DNA of 64,000 nucleotides from Lachnospiraceae bacterium (GTDB taxonomy: Bacteria; Bacillota; Clostridia; Lachnospirales; Lachnospiraceae): NCBI GenBank assembly GCA_017938405.1, contig JAGBBP010000024.1, positions 1-64,000 of the forward strand, written 5' to 3'. Positions 7,552 to 16,236 of this stretch are shown here, in pieces. Made by a program: the position numbers and the translations under genes. The notes below the pieces were generated by a model. The model was not told the origin of the DNA, searched no databases, and worked only from the letters and a program-made list of their open reading frames with translations. Within the stretch, counting starts at the first letter, position 1, and each line of letters begins with the position of its first letter.

Positions 7552-9239
7552 AGTCCGTTGATTTCCTCTTCCACATCACTGACCTGGGTATAGATACAAC
7601 CGCAAAGTCCTCTCGGAATTGCCGGCAATACCATCTTCCGGTACATCGAAACAATCCGGTCCGTCAGCTCCCGCTCCGACCGGCAGGTACCGTAGCCGTA
7701 GCTTTTTTCCGGAGAATAACAGTGCTCCTTGATTTGATAGGAAAATCCGCCGCATTCCGAAAGGAACAGCGGTTTTTCTTTGCCCTTTAATTTCTTATTC
7801 CGGAAATACACATGGCGACTGTCAAAGTCGCTTTTTTTCTTTGCAAACCAGCCGGAGGTTGTGTCAAACCAACGAGACGGGTCCGACTTTTTCGCAATTT
7901 CATACATTCGGTCCGCCGAAAACTGCCCCCAACCCTCGTTAAAAATCGTGTATCCCACCACACAAGGGTGATTGTATAGATGTCTGATGGTATCTTTCAT
8001 GTGCTGTTCAAAAAAGCCACGGCGTTTCTTTTCGTCTTCCAAGGTCACTTTCCGCACCTCTTTTCGTTTTTGAAATCCCACCGTCGGTAGCGCCGTATCC
8101 CGTACAAAGGAATACGTTCCGCTGTTTACGATATCCTGCAATACCAGCATGCCGTGCACATCACAGTAATAATAAAACCATTCCGGTTCCACTTTGCAAT
8201 GTTTCCGGAGCAGGTTGAATCCAAGCTCCTTCATGCGGAGAATCTCTTTCTCGTACTCCTCCTCGCTGCACGGCAGGTAAATTCCCTCCGGGAAATATCC
8301 CTGGTCCAACAATCCGTGTAAAAATACCGGCTCCCCGTTTAAGGTCAGGCGAAGCTTTCCTCCGATTTTCACCTGTCCCAGTGTCCGCAGGGCAAAATAG
8401 GTCTCGATTTCATCCTCATCAAAGATAATTTTAGCGGTATAAATATGAGGGGTATCCGGTGTCCAATGCTTCGGCGTAACCGGCACTCCTTTATCGCTGT
8501 TTCGTCCTGTCAAACGCACGTAACCCCCGGTCCCGGAAACGGTCTCCGTTAAGGTTTCCCCGGCGTCCAAATCTATGATAACCGTAAAGCCGTTTTCTTC
8601 CTCTTCTCCTTGCTTTCCGCTACCCGAAATATTTTCCGTCTTTTCCACCGGGTCCGGATTTCCGTACACCGTGCGGTTGCAATCAACCACCGTCACCGAA
8701 ACACCCTCCAAGTCCGGTGTCAGGCATACGTCTTTGATATACCTCTCCGGCACATTTTCCAGCCATACCGTCTGCCAAATCCCACTGACCGGCGTATACC
8801 ACATCCCACCCGGAGTCAGGCTTTGTTTTCCGTAAGGATAATTTTTCGATAACGTATCCGTTACTTTTACCGCCAACCGGTTCTCTCCGGTACGGGATAC
8901 CGCCTCCGTAATATCAAAAGAAAACGGCAAATAGCCTCCCTCATGCGTGCCTACACATTGACCGTTCACCCATACCTCTGCCACTTGATCCACTGCTCCG
9001 AAATGAAGCAGCACCCGCTTCTTTGTAAAATTTTCCGGCAAAACAAAAGAGACCTCATAACAAAACTCTGTTCCGCTGTCTCCTTCATATCCCGAAAGTG
9101 GTGCCTGAGGCGGAAAAGGCACACGAATGCCCCGTCCGTTCAAGCTCCAGCCCTTATCCAATATTTGAAACATCTCCCGGCGCAATTGCGGACGGGGATG
9201 TTTCTTCCAACCGATTTCTTTTTTACTTTTTATCGTCAT
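7458..9239 (-). CDS. Glycoside hydrolase family 2
   Basis: 593 residues from the ATG at 9239, chosen because AAGGAG sits seven bases upstream; the frame continues 29 codons further without such a site. Domain order follows GH2: sugar-binding jelly roll (about 30-180, GAVDQVAEVWVNGQCVGTHEGGYLPFSFDIT), an Ig-like domain with an Asp/Glu-rich insert, and a TIM barrel from about residue 300. The acid/base Glu is in YTIFNEGWGQ, and the likely nucleophile Glu is in LFLSECGGF. The protein has no signal peptide, so it acts on imported oligosaccharides, probably beta-galactosides or related sugars; substrate cannot be read from sequence. It overlaps yyaC by 94 bp tail to tail. Confidence 0.85.
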   Translation of the reverse strand: MTIKSKKEIGWKKHPRPQLRREMFQILDKGWSLNGRGIRVPFPPQAPLSGYEGDSGTEFCYEVSFVLPENFTKKRVLLHFGAVDQVAEVWVNGQCVGTHEGGYLPFSFDITEAVSRTGENRLAVKVTDTLSKNYPYGKQSLTPGGMWYTPVSGIWQTVWLENVPERYIKDVCLTPDLEGVSVTVVDCNRTVYGNPDPVEKTENISGSGKQGEEEENGFTVIIDLDAGETLTETVSGTGGYVRLTGRNSDKGVPVTPKHWTPDTPHIYTAKIIFDEDEIETYFALRTLGQVKIGGKLRLTLNGEPVFLHGLLDQGYFPEGIYLPCSEEEYEKEILRMKELGFNLLRKHCKVEPEWFYYYCDVHGMLVLQDIVNSGTYSFVRDTALPTVGFQKRKEVRKVTLEDEKKRRGFFEQHMKDTIRHLYNHPCVVGYTIFNEGWGQFSADRMYEIAKKSDPSRWFDTTSGWFAKKKSDFDSRHVYFRNKKLKGKEKPLFLSECGGFSYQIKEHCYSPEKSYGYGTCRSERELTDRIVSMYRKMVLPAIPRGLCGCIYTQVSDVEEEINGLYTYDREVCKVEKAAMCRLAEELCAANKFKP

Positions 9240-9273
9240 TCCCTCACTCCTTAAAACAAAGAATCCCATAGAG

Positions 9274-9298
9274 AAAAAAGAGTCCGCAATGCGGACTC
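9274..9298 (-). terminator. Terminator of the dnaX-ybaB-recR operon
   Basis: A perfect 8-bp stem, GAGTCCGC and GCGGACTC, with a 3-base loop is followed on the minus strand by TTTTTT. It lies about 50 bp past the recR stop and just before the GH2 gene. Confidence 0.9.
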
Positions 9299-9344
9299 TC
9301 GCAATCAGCGTGATCATTTGCGACATCTTGCGAGTCGCCTTCTG

Positions 9345-9941
9345 CTACAATTCTGTTCTTCCGTCCAACGCACGGAGCAAGGTCACCTCGTCGATGTACT
9401 CCAAATCACCGCCCACCGGCACCCCGCTGGCAATCCGGGTCACCTTAATGCCCGCCGGTTTGATCAGCTTACTCAGATACATGGCCGTGGCCTCCCCCTC
9501 CAGACTGGAGTTGGTCGCAATAATGACTTCTTCCACATCTCCCTGCAGACGAAGCATCAACTCCTTCATCCTAAGGTCCGCCGGACCGATACCAAGCATC
9601 GGGGAAATGGCACCGTGAAGCACATGGTATACCCCGTTGTACTTCCCGGTCTTTTCATAAGCCGCAAGGTCTCTTGCGTTTTCCACCACCATAATGGTGC
9701 GGTGGTCCCTGTCTTCTTTTGCACAAATCGGGCAAACCTCCTGATCCGTAAGGGTACAACACTCCTTACAGTAACGCACGTTATTCCGTGCGGAAATCAG
9801 GGTATCCGCAAACTGCGCCACCCGGTCCGCCGGTAAGTTAATCATATGAAAGGCCAGACGCTGGGCAGACTTTGCACCGATTCCCGGCAAAGAAGCAAAC
9901 TCTTCAATCAATTTACTGATTTGACTGCTGTAATAATCCAT
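9345..9941 (-). CDS. recR: Recombination mediator RecR
   Basis: 198 residues, full length. RecR forms DNA-clamping rings and, with RecO, loads RecA on gapped DNA. Visible features are the helix-hairpin-helix region (LPGIGAKSAQRLAFHMI), the four-Cys zinc finger (CKECCTLTDQEVCPIC, residues about 57-72) and the Toprim domain (VVENARDLAAYEKTGKYNGVYHVLHG). Its ATG overlaps the ybaB stop by one base (TAATG), so translation is probably coupled. This dnaX-ybaB-recR order is conserved across Firmicutes. Confidence 0.97.
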   Translation of the reverse strand: MDYYSSQISKLIEEFASLPGIGAKSAQRLAFHMINLPADRVAQFADTLISARNNVRYCKECCTLTDQEVCPICAKEDRDHRTIMVVENARDLAAYEKTGKYNGVYHVLHGAISPMLGIGPADLRMKELMLRLQGDVEEVIIATNSSLEGEATAMYLSKLIKPAGIKVTRIASGVPVGGDLEYIDEVTLLRALDGRTEL

Positions 9942-10297
9942 TAGAACGGAAATCCTCCACCAAGTCCGCCGAGACCGCCTGCAATGTTACCCATTACCTT
10001 AGAAGATTCCTCTTCCATCTTACGAAGCGCCTCATTGGTTGCCGCTACAATCAGGTCCTCTAACATCTCTACATCATCCGGATCCACCGCTTCCGGAGCC
10101 AGCTTTACGGAAACTACTTCCTTTTTACCGGACACCTTTACGGATACAACCCCGCCGCCTGCGGTTCCTTCGAACTCTTTCGTCTCCAGCTCCGCCTGCT
10201 GCTCCTCCATCTGACGCTGCATCTTCTGTGCCTGCTTCATTAAATTTGCCATGTTACCCGGCATTGCACCGCCCGGGAATCCTCCTCTTTTTGCCAT
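9941..10297 (-). CDS. ybaB: YbaB/EbfC nucleoid-associated protein
   Basis: 118 residues. Small dimeric DNA-binding protein of the YbaB/EbfC family. The N-terminus ([37 protein letters not shown], quoted only to show the helix) is followed by [17 protein letters not shown] and a Gly-rich tail ([12 protein letters not shown]). It lies 26 bp after dnaX and overlaps recR by one base. Confidence 0.95.
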   Translation of the reverse strand: MAKRGGFPGGAMPGNMANLMKQAQKMQRQMEEQQAELETKEFEGTAGGGVVSVKVSGKKEVVSVKLAPEAVDPDDVEMLEDLIVAATNEALRKMEEESSKVMGNIAGGLGGLGGGFPF

Positions 10298-10323
10298 TGT
10301 ATAAATCCTCCTTAAACAAATTC

Positions 10324-11901
10324 TTAATCTACAAATTCCACCGGAACCTTTGCCTTTAACTGGGAAAGGTCCGGATATGCCGCCATATTTCCTCTTCCTT
10401 TTTTGGCAAGCTCTACCGTAATCTCTACTTGTTTTCCGGTATGCTTCCCGATAAGATTCTGCAGAGACTCCAGATGGCCTCCGCTCTCCATGGCCGACTT
10501 ATCAAACTCATCATTATATACCAAAATCAATCGGGTACCGCCTTCGTCCACACTGGGTCTTGCGGTCTGTAAATAAATCTTTAACGGTCCCGTTGCGGAA
10601 GATACAATGGAAGACCACTTTTCCGCTACGGCACGAATCTCGTCTCCCATGGCCTTCGGAAGCTCTGCCGCCACTACCGGGTCCGGCTCCGGCTCGGCCT
10701 GCGGTACGGTTCCCTGTGTTGCCGTTCCCCCGGCCTGCACCACCACTCCGTTTGCCAACTGCTCCTCCAAATGACGTACCCGGTCCAAAAGCCCGGAATA
10801 ATCCGTCTCCGTTTCCGGACGACATAACCGGATTAATTCCACTTCAATCATTACACGCTTTGCCCCCGCATAACGGATGCGGTTGGTCAAATCCGAACAA
10901 ACATTAATATAGCGTACCAGCGTCTCTGTTTTTGTCTCCTCCGCTTCTGTGAGAAACGCACCCATCTGATCACTGGTAATATCCAAAAACTCCTCCGGAG
11001 ACTCTACCGACTTTGCCAGTAAAAGATTCCGCAAATACCAGGTAAAATCAATGACAAACTGGGCTAAATCCCGGCCACGCATGACCGTATCATCCAGCAC
11101 CCGCATAGCTCCCGCCACATCACCGGTCCGAATGGCCCGTAGCAAGGTCCCGAACACTTCTGTATCTACCGTACCCAGCACTTCCAGTACATTGTCATAG
11201 GTCAGAAGCTCTCCCGGATAAAAGGCAATACACCGATCCAGGAGCGAAAGTGCATCTCGCATAGCTCCGTCTGCGGCCTTTGCCACATACCGCAGCGCCC
11301 TCTCTTCCGCCTGTACGCCTTCCCGTCCCACCAAATCCGTCAAACGCTCCGTTATCTCTTCCACCGTAATTCGGGAAAAGTCGTACCGCTGACAACGGGA
11401 CAAAATCGTTACCGGAAGCTTATGGGCCTCCGTGGTCGCCAAAATAAAAATCACATAAGACGGCGGCTCCTCCAGGGTCTTTAACAGCGCATTGAATGCG
11501 CCGGTAGACAGCATATGCACCTCGTCGATAATATATACTTTATAGCGCCCTTCCGTCGGGGAGTAACGCACCTCTTCCACAATCTCACGGATATTGTCTA
11601 CGCCGTTATTACTTGCGGCGTCGATTTCAATCACATTCATGGACGTCCCTGCCGCAATGGACTGACACATCGGACACTGCCCGCAAGGATTCCCGTCTAC
11701 CGGGGATTCGCAATTCGCCGCCTTTGCCAAGATCTTTGCAATGGTGGTCTTACCGGTACCTCTGGTGCCGCAAAACAAATAGGCATGGGAAAGCCGGGAC
11801 GATTTCACCTGATTGCGCAGCGTCGTCACAATCGGAACCTGTCCCTTCACTTCATCAAAGATGTCCGGTCTGAATTTTCGATATAATGCAGTATACGACA
11901 T
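10324..11901 (-). CDS. dnaX: DNA polymerase III gamma/tau subunit
   Basis: 525 residues from the ATG at 11901 ([12 protein letters not shown]), the family's conserved start; AAAGGA lies upstream, and a longer in-frame extension to 11994 overlaps the promoter and is rejected. It is the clamp-loader ATPase: Walker [10 protein letters not shown], zinc module with [16 protein letters not shown], Walker B with DEVHML, sensor 1 [11 protein letters not shown], and arginine finger region SRCQRYDF. Domain III and a shorter C-terminal tau-like region follow. I saw no obvious programmed frameshift site. It is first gene of the dnaX-ybaB-recR operon. Confidence 0.96.
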   Translation of the reverse strand: MSYTALYRKFRPDIFDEVKGQVPIVTTLRNQVKSSRLSHAYLFCGTRGTGKTTIAKILAKAANCESPVDGNPCGQCPMCQSIAAGTSMNVIEIDAASNNGVDNIREIVEEVRYSPTEGRYKVYIIDEVHMLSTGAFNALLKTLEEPPSYVIFILATTEAHKLPVTILSRCQRYDFSRITVEEITERLTDLVGREGVQAEERALRYVAKAADGAMRDALSLLDRCIAFYPGELLTYDNVLEVLGTVDTEVFGTLLRAIRTGDVAGAMRVLDDTVMRGRDLAQFVIDFTWYLRNLLLAKSVESPEEFLDITSDQMGAFLTEAEETKTETLVRYINVCSDLTNRIRYAGAKRVMIEVELIRLCRPETETDYSGLLDRVRHLEEQLANGVVVQAGGTATQGTVPQAEPEPDPVVAAELPKAMGDEIRAVAEKWSSIVSSATGPLKIYLQTARPSVDEGGTRLILVYNDEFDKSAMESGGHLESLQNLIGKHTGKQVEITVELAKKGRGNMAAYPDLSQLKAKVPVEFVD

Positions 11902-11934
11902 AATATCTATCCTTTCCATGAAAACAACAAAGAA

Positions 11935-11994
11935 GCAGAAGGACCTCCTTCTGCCTCCGTATTGTATTCTATCACATTTCAAAAAAAATAACAA
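11935..11994 (-). promoter_or_regulatory. dnaX promoter and 5' stem-loop
   Basis: On the minus strand TTGTTA (11989-11994) and TAGAAT (11966-11971) are 17 bp apart. The transcript would start near 11959 and immediately form a stem-loop (GCAGAAG with CTTCTGC, 11935-11954), followed by a U-rich stretch (11920-11934) before the ribosome binding site. The hairpin may stabilise the mRNA end. Confidence 0.6.
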
Positions 11995-12054
11995 CCTTGG
12001 TTTGGATAATATTCAACAGTATCGAAACCCTCCATCTACACAAAATCCACCGTT

Positions 12055-12564
12055 TTACAGCACATTAGCACTAACTCCCATGTAAACTTCCATGTCAACT
12101 TCGTCCTCGTTTTTGTTGTTCAGCACCGATACAATATAGCCCACCGTAATCGGCACATAGCCTTTCTTTTCAATATACTGTTTCATTTCTTCAAAGACCG
12201 TTGCGAATCCACTTGACGGACCTTGGTACTCCATCTTTACCGCATCCTTTAAGAAAAATCTCGGCTTGCAGGTAAAATCCCCCCTATCCGTTATCTTTCC
12301 TTCTACCGGCAGCATCAACTCAACCTCCGCAACCTTTTCACCATCCACAAGCTCGACCTGATAAGTTGCACTGATTAAATTCTCACCGACCTTTGCCCGT
12401 TGTGCCTCCGCGCACTTCACCATCTGCCGGATTAGCAACGGTATCTCCCTCTGTCTCACCTTCCCGCGAAAGGAAATCAGATTCTCCAGTTCCACCTGTT
12501 GATTATCCAGGATTCTTCTCTTTCCCGATGTCGCTTCTTTTCTACGCAAAAATAAAAGCCTCAT
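12055..12564 (-). CDS. Small GyrI/DUF5085-like protein ending the peptide operon
   Basis: 169 residues from the ATG at 12564, which has AAAGGAG upstream; an in-frame start at 12606 lies inside the exporter gene and has no such site. It shows a two-repeat alpha/beta pattern (VAEVELMLPVEGKI; FATVFEEMKQYIEKKGYVP; DEVDMEVYMGVSANVL) resembling GyrI-like/DUF5085 domains, which bind small molecules. That match is tentative. It is the last gene of the peptide locus, 11 bp after the second exporter; a role in self-protection or binding the product is a guess from position. Confidence 0.5.
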   Translation of the reverse strand: MRLLFLRRKEATSGKRRILDNQQVELENLISFRGKVRQREIPLLIRQMVKCAEAQRAKVGENLISATYQVELVDGEKVAEVELMLPVEGKITDRGDFTCKPRFFLKDAVKMEYQGPSSGFATVFEEMKQYIEKKGYVPITVGYIVSVLNNKNEDEVDMEVYMGVSANVL

Positions 12565-12575
12565 CTTTAACTCCT

Positions 12576-14408
12576 TTACGTATAATATTGTGCCTGTGCA
12601 TTCCAAAGTTTCTGATAAACCGAGTTCTCTTCGGCTACCAATGCTTCGTGGGTACCGTTCTGAACAATCCTTCCATCATCAAACACGATTACGCGATCCG
12701 AAAATCTGCACGAAGACAGACGATGGGAAACATAAAGTACTGTTTTTCCGTTTGAAATTCTGTCCATATCACGGAAAATCTCCATCTCTGTTCTTGCATC
12801 CAGTGCCGAGGTAGGTTCATCCAAAATAAGCACCGGTGTATCCTGATAGTGGCTTCTTGCAAGAGCAATTTTCTGTGCTTCTCCTCCGGAACATTCGATT
12901 CCGTCCTCATAATCATGGTACAGAACCGTATTCATTCCGTTTTCTAAATTAGCAACTCTTTTTTCCATCCCCAATTCCCGGAAAATCTTCCTTGCCCGTT
13001 CTTCGTCGAACTCATTTCCCATAGAAAGATTATCCGATATGGAGAAAGAAAACAGCTTGAAATCCTGGAAAACAACAGACAGCATCTTTCTGTAGGCTTC
13101 ACCGGGGATTTTCCTCAAATCGATTCCTTCCACCAATATCCGTCCCTTTTGCGGCTGATACAGACCGCACAAAAGCTTGATTGCCGTGGATTTTCCTGCT
13201 CCGTTTTTACCTACGATGCATATCTTTTCGCCCTTTTTTATGGTAAAAGACACATTATCGAGAGCCCATTCTTCCTCATTCGGATACCGAAAGGACACGT
13301 TCTCAAAGGTAATCTCCATCGGACTCCAAACCTTCTGACACTCCTTTGTTTCCATGCATTCCTTTGCTTCCTCCGCCATGGAAAGAAGCTCCTTTACGCT
13401 GCCCAATCTATTCTGCAATACCCCAAATTCTCCGTAGCAAATAAAAATATCCGACCAGGTTCCCAGCACCTTCCGGATACTGTCCGCATAAATCACAACA
13501 CTTCCCACGGTAATGTGTCCCAACAGTGCAGCAAACGCCATGACAATATAAATCATTCCGCCCAAAATTACGTACACGATGTCGGAACCGGTTGACGGTG
13601 CACTCATAAAAAGACAGATCTTTTTATAACAGTCCGCCATACGATCTACCATATTTCCAAATTCCGTATTCACCAACTTCTCCGTATGATAAATACGAAT
13701 ATCTTTTCCCATATTGTAATTATGGACAATACGCTCTAGCAAATACATACCGAGACGGTTGCCTTTTGCCATATCGTCAAACAATACCGGAACCTTCCCG
13801 GAAGACACCTTTTGCAATTTCTTTACGATCTTGGTAAAACATCCCGCAAACACCACCAATACGGCAAACGCCGCTATAAATGCCGCGACCGCAACCGGTG
13901 AACTCGTTTTCACCGAAAACAGCATGGTTATCATAATTCCGATACCGATCACAAGCGTCATACAGCTTTCATAAAATCGTTCAAACACATTAAGAAGTGC
14001 CGGAAAAGTCCCCATATTATCATCCGAGTACCGGATATTCTGTCGCATATCCTGAAACTCCACCGTTTCCGTTTCGGCATAATCCACCGCAAAACAAGCA
14101 GCCGTTTTGCTTTTATTGTAATGTTGCTGTAAATAAAAGTTTCTCATGTTGATTACTTTATTCAGAACCAAACGGGCCACTGCCAAAAGCGCATTGAACA
14201 GTCCGATTCCCACTACCAGATACAATACTTCCTTTTTCTCTCTTTTACCCAACGCATCAATAATCAAACCCAGAGAAACAGAATTAAAATAGATTCCCAC
14301 ACAATTTACGACGCTACGCAAAAACATGAGTTTCAAGATTCCTTTATCATACTTCTTAACCAACTTTACCGAGTTAAGAAAATCGATTTGTTTATTTGTT
14401 TTTCCCAT
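12576..14408 (-). CDS. ABC exporter, fused permease/ATPase (second half-transporter)
   Basis: 610 residues: six transmembrane helices (residues about 20-330) and a nucleotide-binding domain with Walker A GKNGAGKST, signature CSGGE (usual form LSGGQ) and Walker B VLILDEPTSALD. It lacks an N-terminal C39 peptidase domain, so it would export a peptide already trimmed by another enzyme. It starts 14 bp after the other exporter gene, and the two probably form a heterodimer. The variant signature suggests asymmetric ATP sites, as common in heterodimeric exporters. Cargo is inferred from context to be the matured peptide or the 20-residue peptide. Confidence 0.85.
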   Translation of the reverse strand: MGKTNKQIDFLNSVKLVKKYDKGILKLMFLRSVVNCVGIYFNSVSLGLIIDALGKREKKEVLYLVVGIGLFNALLAVARLVLNKVINMRNFYLQQHYNKSKTAACFAVDYAETETVEFQDMRQNIRYSDDNMGTFPALLNVFERFYESCMTLVIGIGIMITMLFSVKTSSPVAVAAFIAAFAVLVVFAGCFTKIVKKLQKVSSGKVPVLFDDMAKGNRLGMYLLERIVHNYNMGKDIRIYHTEKLVNTEFGNMVDRMADCYKKICLFMSAPSTGSDIVYVILGGMIYIVMAFAALLGHITVGSVVIYADSIRKVLGTWSDIFICYGEFGVLQNRLGSVKELLSMAEEAKECMETKECQKVWSPMEITFENVSFRYPNEEEWALDNVSFTIKKGEKICIVGKNGAGKSTAIKLLCGLYQPQKGRILVEGIDLRKIPGEAYRKMLSVVFQDFKLFSFSISDNLSMGNEFDEERARKIFRELGMEKRVANLENGMNTVLYHDYEDGIECSGGEAQKIALARSHYQDTPVLILDEPTSALDARTEMEIFRDMDRISNGKTVLYVSHRLSSCRFSDRVIVFDDGRIVQNGTHEALVAEENSVYQKLWNAQAQYYT

Positions 14409-14422
14409 TTTTTCTCTCCTCG

Positions 14423-16222
14423 CTAATTATAATATTGACTTTGAAGCTTATAAAGCTGTGCATACTCTTTGTCCGCCGCAAGTAACTGCTCATGGGTTCC
14501 TTCCTCGGAAATTTTGCCGTTTTTCAAAAACAGAATCCGGTCACAAAAGCGCGTACTTGCAAGTCTGTGGGAAATAAACAGGGATGTCTTATCCTTTGCC
14601 AACTCGTTATACTTCTCGTACAGTTCCGACTCCGCAATGGCATCCAGCGCTGCCGTCGGCTCATCCAGCAGTAAAATCGTGGCATTTTTATAAACCGCTC
14701 TGGCAATTAACATACGCTGTGTCTGACCACCGGACAAATCGATTCCGTCGTCATGGGCCTCACTAACCAAATTCCTGTCCATATCGGAAGCAAGTACATC
14801 CAAGCCTACGTCTTCCAGACATTTTCTGACCAAATCCCGGTCTACATTTTCCTTCTCCGTCATTGCAACGTTCTGGGCAACAGAAAACGGAAATACGATA
14901 AAATCCTGAAAAACCGTAGAAAACATCCTATAAACATCTTCCAACGAGTATTGGTCAAGCGGAACATCATCAATATAAATTTGTCCCGCTGTCGGTCGGT
15001 ACAGACCGCACATCAATTTTACCAAAGTGGTCTTTCCTGCGCCGTTTTCACCTACCACCGCCACTTTTTCTCCCTTTTTAATGCATAAATTCAGGTTGGA
15101 AATAACTTCCTTTTCCCCTTCTTCATAACAAAAGGATACATTTTCAAAACGGATGCCTGGGGCGTCGCTGGCGATTTTCTTCACGCTTTCCTTCGTCTCT
15201 TCCCCATCGTCACCCTGCTCCAGAAACTCTCTAATTACCTGTACGTCGTTTGCTCCGGCGATCAAACTTCCGAACGCTCCGAAGAAGCGACTCATAAAGC
15301 CGGAAAGCTCTGCAATCAGCCCTATGTATAGCACAAACTCAGAAATTGTAATCGTTCCGTTTAACACCGCAATTACCGCATGGGCCATAATCACTACATC
15401 ATACACAAGATTCACAGCAAGCCGCACCCATCCTAACCGATTGTTGTATGCCAGCACTTTCTTTATCCATTTGCCCCGTTCCGCAATCACCGATTCCAAA
15501 CGATCCAGAATCCAGTCTTCACAACGGTATGCCCGGATGTCCTTAGCATATTCCTTCATCACGAGCTTTTCGTTGATATAAGAAATTTTCCGGTCTGCCC
15601 CCATCCATTCATCACGATGCCTCTTAATATACCGATCCGCCAATCGCGTAAACCAGGTATTTATCAGAGATACTGCCAGAACAAACAATGCAATCCAGCC
15701 GCTTAACTGCTGCAATATGGTCACACAGGAAGCGATCCCCACTACCGTAAGCAACAAATTCAAAGATCCGGCAAGCACCGCACTGATTCCCAAAGAATCA
15801 CTGTCTGGGAAAATAAGATCCGCCACCTGATCAATCTTGCTTTGCACTTCCGCACTTTCCAACGTCTGATACCGACACTTCATGATCTTACTGTTTACAC
15901 GCAAAATATATTGCTGTCTATAGTTACTTTTGTACACCGTATGTGTCGCTGTCAAATACATAATTATGAGATGAAGTAGCACCATCCCCAAAATAAAACC
16001 GGCAACGGATAACGCCATACGAGGAACATCCCACTTCTCCTCTATCCCCTGCACTACCGTTGCCGGCATATACGTCCATAGCAATGACAGTAACACCGAC
16101 AAGCCGGAAATGAAAAGGGCACATACCAACAGCACCGGATACGTTTTAATCGCATCTTTTATTACATAGATACAATTTTGAGTCACCGTATACTTGTCTG
16201 ACCGATTACATTTCTTACTCAT
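14423..16222 (-). CDS. ABC exporter, fused permease/ATPase (first half-transporter)
   Basis: 599 residues: type IV exporter fold with six membrane helices (about 25-310) and an ATPase domain with Walker A GENGAGKTT, Q-loop VFQDFIVFPFS, signature LSGGQTQRMLIAR, Walker B ILLLDEPTAALD and switch His in FISHRLAS. All consensus motifs are intact, unlike its partner's signature. It starts 14 bp after the subtilase fusion gene. Peptide-maturation loci usually export their product with such pairs. Confidence 0.85.
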   Translation of the reverse strand: MSKKCNRSDKYTVTQNCIYVIKDAIKTYPVLLVCALFISGLSVLLSLLWTYMPATVVQGIEEKWDVPRMALSVAGFILGMVLLHLIIMYLTATHTVYKSNYRQQYILRVNSKIMKCRYQTLESAEVQSKIDQVADLIFPDSDSLGISAVLAGSLNLLLTVVGIASCVTILQQLSGWIALFVLAVSLINTWFTRLADRYIKRHRDEWMGADRKISYINEKLVMKEYAKDIRAYRCEDWILDRLESVIAERGKWIKKVLAYNNRLGWVRLAVNLVYDVVIMAHAVIAVLNGTITISEFVLYIGLIAELSGFMSRFFGAFGSLIAGANDVQVIREFLEQGDDGEETKESVKKIASDAPGIRFENVSFCYEEGEKEVISNLNLCIKKGEKVAVVGENGAGKTTLVKLMCGLYRPTAGQIYIDDVPLDQYSLEDVYRMFSTVFQDFIVFPFSVAQNVAMTEKENVDRDLVRKCLEDVGLDVLASDMDRNLVSEAHDDGIDLSGGQTQRMLIARAVYKNATILLLDEPTAALDAIAESELYEKYNELAKDKTSLFISHRLASTRFCDRILFLKNGKISEEGTHEQLLAADKEYAQLYKLQSQYYN

Positions 16223-16236
16223 TTCTGATATCCTTT